Source of the DNA: a virus
DNA length: 53,974 nucleotides
Reading direction: 5' to 3' (one strand)
IMG/VR virus record: IMGVR_UViG_3300028025_001902
Span: 1 to 53,974 of that record
Shown here: positions 50,987 to 53,974 of the stretch, in pieces
How the letters are laid out: each line of letters begins with the position of its first letter
How positions within the stretch are numbered: the stretch's first letter is position 1
Program-made: the position numbers and the translations under genes
The notes under the pieces: generated by a model
Seen by the model: the letters and a program-made list of their open reading frames with translations, nothing else
Told to the model about the DNA's origin: nothing
The model's database searches: none

Positions 50987-53035
50987 ATGGCAAAAAGACA
51001 AAGTAAGAATAAACCTGCAGAGATTAACCAAACAATCACTCAATCCGTTAGCATTGGTGATACATGGGACACTGCTGCGTTTTCTAAATTACTTGCTGAA
51101 CAATCTAAGGCTAATGAAACTGCCATCAAATCATTAGAGTCATCTATGGCTTCTGCTGGTGCGAATCAGCAACAGCTACAGGAACAGATTGCTCAATCCT
51201 CGATGATGAAGGATATTCGTGATGTTCTGTTAAAAGAACTACAAGATCGTAAAATCCACGAAGAAACTGAAAAACTTTTAAAGATTCAAGAAAGAAAAGC
51301 ACAACAGCTTCAAAATCATCTAAAGAAAGAAATTGAATTAAAGCAACAGGCAGCACAAGAATCTGATAAACTCAATAAACTCCGTATTCAAGAGTCAAAG
51401 GCTATAGCAAATCTTGCTACTAGCATGGAAACATTTAAGACTATCGGTGATCGCATTTCTGATACGACCAAAAAACTGAAAGACAATTTCGGTTCAATGT
51501 CTGCTCTAAAGACCACTGCGTTAAAGGCATTTAATATTGGTGGTATCTTTAATAAGTCTATCGCCAAAGAAAAGTTTATCCAGACTCAAAGAAAACTTGG
51601 CTCTACGGATGATCGTTCCACACTTGCAGGCAAATTTGAAACTGCAAATAGAGCAGCAAAAGATATTAAGAAGAATGAGGCTGAAATCTCTCAGTTGAAA
51701 AAAGATACTGGGATGTCAGAAGCTGACTTGGCTAAACGAGGTGCTGGTAAAGATCTATTCGCTAAAAGAGCTGAACTGACTGATACGATGGCAGGTGCAG
51801 ATTTAAGAGCAGCAAGTTTAAAGTCTACTGAATCTACACCAACTCAAGACCATGCTGATTCTGGTGTTTCTGAAGAAAGAGCACTCGAAGCTGAGAAAAA
51901 TGCAAAGAAACAAGAAGAACTGTTTATTAAAATTGAACAGAATACTCGTAATGATTCTCCAGCAATAAAAGCACAAGAAGCCAGTGGTGGTAAAGATAGT
52001 GGTGGAATGCTCTCTGGTCTAATGGGTGGTGGTGGAGCTGGCAAAGCACTTGAAGGAATGAAGAAATTCGGTATTGGTCTTCTTGCCATATCAGCTGCAT
52101 TATATGTTGCTGCAAAAGCATTTAAAGAATTTGGCGAAGTTGAATGGGAATCAATCGGTAAGGGTATGGTTGCTCTTGGTGGTTTAGTGCTTGCTGCAAT
52201 CGGATTAGACCAAGTAAAAGGATCTATCATTAAAGGTGCGTTTGCTCTTGGTGTACTGGCTCTTGCTATGTACGGAATGAGTGAAGCACTTGGTGGATTT
52301 GCTGATTTAGATTGGGAGACTATTGGTAAAGGAATGCTTGCTGTGGCAGGTATTGGTATTATCGCTGCAGTGATGGGTAATGCCATTGTTCCAATTACTC
52401 TAGGTGCTGCAGCAATCGGATTACTTGGTGGTGCTCTCTGGATTGTTGGTGAAGCAATGCAGGCAGTGGGCAAAGGTTTCTCTGAGATGACCGATGGTCT
52501 GACTAAACTCGGACAACTAGATGGTTCTAATCTTATTCAAGTAGGTGCTGGTCTTGCAGCAATTGGTGCAGGTATGGCAGTCTTTGGTGCTGGAACTGCT
52601 GCAGCTGGTATCGGTAATCTAGTTGGTGGATTCTTAAATCTAGTAACTCCTGGAAAATCTCCAGTTGAACAAATTATGATGATGGGTGAGAAGGGCAATT
52701 TAATCAATCAGGCTGGTACTGGTGTGATGAATCTTGCCAAAGGGTTGAGTATGTTCTCCCAAGTTGACTCAGAGAAAGTAAAAGCAATTGCAGCATTACC
52801 TGTTGAGAAAATTGCAGCCATGGGATTGGCATTACGTCCAGCTGGTGCAGTTGAAGGTGGTTCTAGAGCAAATGCTGACGCAAGTGCTACTGCAGGTGGA
52901 GGTGGTGGTAATAAGACTAATGTGGTCAATGCTCCAGTCACTAACAATTCGAATACTACTCAGATTATTAAGTCTCCGATTCGAAACCAAGAATCGTCTC
53001 AATCAAGATATCTTTCTGTTATATACGGAACATAA
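50987..53035 (+). CDS. Tape measure protein (gp29-like)
   Basis: 682 aa (590 in T4 gp29). Residues about 30-240 are long charged coiled coils (LKELQDRKIHEETEKLLKIQ, ERKAQQLQNHLKKEIELKQQ). Residues about 335-560 are hydrophobic Gly/Ala-rich helices with repeats of the type W-E-S/T-IGKGM (EWESIGKGMVALGGLVLAAI and DWETIGKGMLAVAGIGIIAA), the usual tape-measure membrane-active part. The C-terminus is Asn/Ser-rich (NAPVTNNSNTTQII). It follows gp26/gp51, the same order as chaperone-chaperone-tape measure in other tailed phages. Sequence identity to gp29 itself is not obvious. Confidence 0.82.
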   Translation: MAKRQSKNKPAEINQTITQSVSIGDTWDTAAFSKLLAEQSKANETAIKSLESSMASAGANQQQLQEQIAQSSMMKDIRDVLLKELQDRKIHEETEKLLKIQERKAQQLQNHLKKEIELKQQAAQESDKLNKLRIQESKAIANLATSMETFKTIGDRISDTTKKLKDNFGSMSALKTTALKAFNIGGIFNKSIAKEKFIQTQRKLGSTDDRSTLAGKFETANRAAKDIKKNEAEISQLKKDTGMSEADLAKRGAGKDLFAKRAELTDTMAGADLRAASLKSTESTPTQDHADSGVSEERALEAEKNAKKQEELFIKIEQNTRNDSPAIKAQEASGGKDSGGMLSGLMGGGGAGKALEGMKKFGIGLLAISAALYVAAKAFKEFGEVEWESIGKGMVALGGLVLAAIGLDQVKGSIIKGAFALGVLALAMYGMSEALGGFADLDWETIGKGMLAVAGIGIIAAVMGNAIVPITLGAAAIGLLGGALWIVGEAMQAVGKGFSEMTDGLTKLGQLDGSNLIQVGAGLAAIGAGMAVFGAGTAAAGIGNLVGGFLNLVTPGKSPVEQIMMMGEKGNLINQAGTGVMNLAKGLSMFSQVDSEKVKAIAALPVEKIAAMGLALRPAGAVEGGSRANADASATAGGGGGNKTNVVNAPVTNNSNTTQIIKSPIRNQESSQSRYLSVIYGT

Positions 53036-53061
53036 AAAAATGGGATCGTAAAGATCCCATT
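53031..53061. terminator. Bidirectional terminator between tape measure and gp32
   Basis: A 9-bp perfect stem AATGGGATC/GATCCCATT (53039-53061) with a 5-base loop. On the plus strand it is followed by CTTATTTCT, and on the minus strand by TTTTTTAT. It lies between the convergent tape-measure and gp32 genes. Confidence 0.82.
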
Positions 53062-53081
53062 CTTATTTCTACTCTAAAGAA

Positions 53082-53966
53082 TTAATCTTCTTTAGCAATC
53101 TTCTCGAAGTAAGACATCACATCATCATCGTCATCTTGAACAGATGCTTTTGGTTGAGGTGCTGGCTTAGAACTAAAAGTTGGTGCAGCTGCTACTGGAC
53201 GATCTTCATCTTCAGCGATCTGTGCAGCAGACTTGCTAGCAAAAGAATCACCAGATAAAACCTCATTGAGTTTCTTCTTCAACTCATCATAAGACTTGAA
53301 GTTCTTACGATCTGTAAACTCAGACAATTTAACCTGAGCAGAAGCGATCTTAACGATCTCATCATCAGAACCAATTGCAGCTGGCTCCATGAATGCAGAC
53401 TCATCATAGTTTGCGTAACCATCTTTCTTACGCATACGGAGTTTGAAGTTTGCACCTTCCCAGAAGTCGAATACATTGACTGGCTTCTCATCTTCAAAAG
53501 TTGGACGAGCCTTGTCCATAATCTTATCGAAAATCTTCTTACCGAATTTCCACAAGAATACTTTACCTTCATTCTCAGGATGCTTAGGATCTGATACAAT
53601 CAGAATGTTAGCAGTGAATGAAAGACGACGCTTTTGTTTACGAGCAATCTCTTTGTTTGCTTCAGAACCAGAGTTCCATAGTTGGGTATTTAATTCGCCA
53701 ACAGGGTCATTCTCACCAAGAGTTGTTAGTGAGTTCTCAATGTACCACTTACCAGTTGGTCCTTGGAAGCCATGAGAAAAGATACGAACCCATGGTAGTT
53801 CATCACCTTCTACACGTGGCAAGAAACGGATAGTGGCTGTGCCATTACCTGCTTTGTCACCTTCGAGTCGCCAAAAGCGATCATCGGTAAAAGATTTCTG
53901 TTCTGATTGGGGATTTGCGACTTTTTCGAATGCTGAAGAGATAGCACCAAAGTCTGAGTTGCGCAT
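53082..53966 (-). CDS. gp32: Single-stranded DNA-binding protein gp32
   Basis: 294 aa (301 in T4). Core OB-fold landmarks: GNGTATIRFLPRVEGDELPW, FSHGFQGPTGKWYIENSLTT, FTANILIVSDPKHPENEGKV, FLWKFGKKIFDKIMDKA, FWEGANFKLRMRKKDGYANY, DESAF. The C-terminus is acidic (VQDDDDDVMSYFEKIAKED), as needed for partner recruitment. The zinc-binding His/Cys set of T4 (H64, C77, C87, C90) is not kept: the region after HGF reads NSLTTLGENDPVG with no Cys. The start ATG at 53966 is 8 bases from the window edge, so a slightly longer N-terminus cannot be excluded. Confidence 0.93.
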   Translation of the reverse strand: MRNSDFGAISSAFEKVANPQSEQKSFTDDRFWRLEGDKAGNGTATIRFLPRVEGDELPWVRIFSHGFQGPTGKWYIENSLTTLGENDPVGELNTQLWNSGSEANKEIARKQKRRLSFTANILIVSDPKHPENEGKVFLWKFGKKIFDKIMDKARPTFEDEKPVNVFDFWEGANFKLRMRKKDGYANYDESAFMEPAAIGSDDEIVKIASAQVKLSEFTDRKNFKSYDELKKKLNEVLSGDSFASKSAAQIAEDEDRPVAAAPTFSSKPAPQPKASVQDDDDDVMSYFEKIAKED

Positions 53967-53974
53967 TTTGCGTA

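Noticed and set aside
51844-52473. 209-aa open frame antisense to the tape measure
   Set aside because: It is Pro/Ala/Ser-rich low-complexity sequence produced by reading the Gly/Ala tape-measure codons backwards; no family pattern and no start signal.
1-53974. tRNA genes, integrase or attachment sites
   Set aside because: I saw no cloverleaf, recombinase or direct-repeat evidence; nothing suggests a temperate lifestyle within this window.

Overview
The window is most of the structural late region of a T4-like (tevenvirus-type) contractile-tailed phage. The evidence is a recognisable set of T4 orthologues: neck (gp13, gp14), tail completion (gp15), terminase (gp16, gp17), sheath (gp18), baseplate wedge (gp6, gp8, gp25, gp53 and a gp7-position protein), baseplate hub and tube (gp5, gp27-like, gp48, gp54-like, PAAR), head completion (gp4), hub assembly (gp26, gp51-like), tape measure and ssDNA-binding protein (gp32). 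The DNA is AT-rich. The DUF4815-type giant virion protein and the fibre N-terminal modules are typical of aquatic T4-like phages such as cyanophages, pelagiphages and uncultured freshwater myoviruses. I cannot name the host: no tRNA or host-derived metabolic gene is visible.

Layout. Positions 1-7355 (minus strand) carry gp18 (cut by the window edge), gp17, a GIY-YIG homing endonuclease, gp15, gp14, an HNH endonuclease and gp13. Positions 7360-27705 (minus) are a 20-kb array of tail-fibre/receptor-binding genes. It mixes two S74-chaperone fibres, a C1q-like fibre, four fibres ending in Ser-Ala-Glu-Leu that are each followed by a ~50-residue partner gene, several small virion proteins, and two more homing endonucleases. 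Positions 27705-47794 (minus) are the baseplate block: DUF4815 giant protein, gp8, a 39-bp-repeat protein, a gp7-position wedge protein, gp6, gp25, PAAR, an unknown protein, gp5, gp27-like, gp53 and gp48. A divergent promoter region at about 47795-47845 separates these from a plus-strand block (47846-53035): gp4, a conserved gp2-position protein, gp54-like, gp16, gp26, gp51-like and the tape measure. A bidirectional terminator at about 53039 separates that block from gp32 (minus).

The genes work together as a virion assembly line. gp16/gp17 package DNA, gp4 (and probably its neighbour) finish the head, and gp13/gp14/gp15 join head to tail. gp26/gp51, gp54 and gp48 start the tube around the tape measure, gp18 contracts, and the wedge and hub proteins carry the gp5 cell-wall-degrading spike and the fibres. 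Coding is very dense: many neighbours overlap as TAATG, and no gene-free stretch exceeds about 105 bases. Recurrent NATAAATA or CTAAATAA octamers 16-30 bases upstream of starts look like T4-type late promoters.

The most notable points are: (1) a T8 slippery run at the gp26 stop that would fuse gp26 to gp51 by -1 frameshift directly before the tape measure; (2) gp16 moved about 45 kb from gp17 and onto the other strand, with a homing endonuclease in the gp15-gp17 gap; (3) a gp5 hub carrying both a GH19-like glycosidase and an M15-like peptidase domain; (4) a fibre cassette system whose conserved SAEL C-terminus doubles as the ribosome binding site of its small partner gene; and (5) homing endonucleases of two different families in the same niche, directly after that partner gene.
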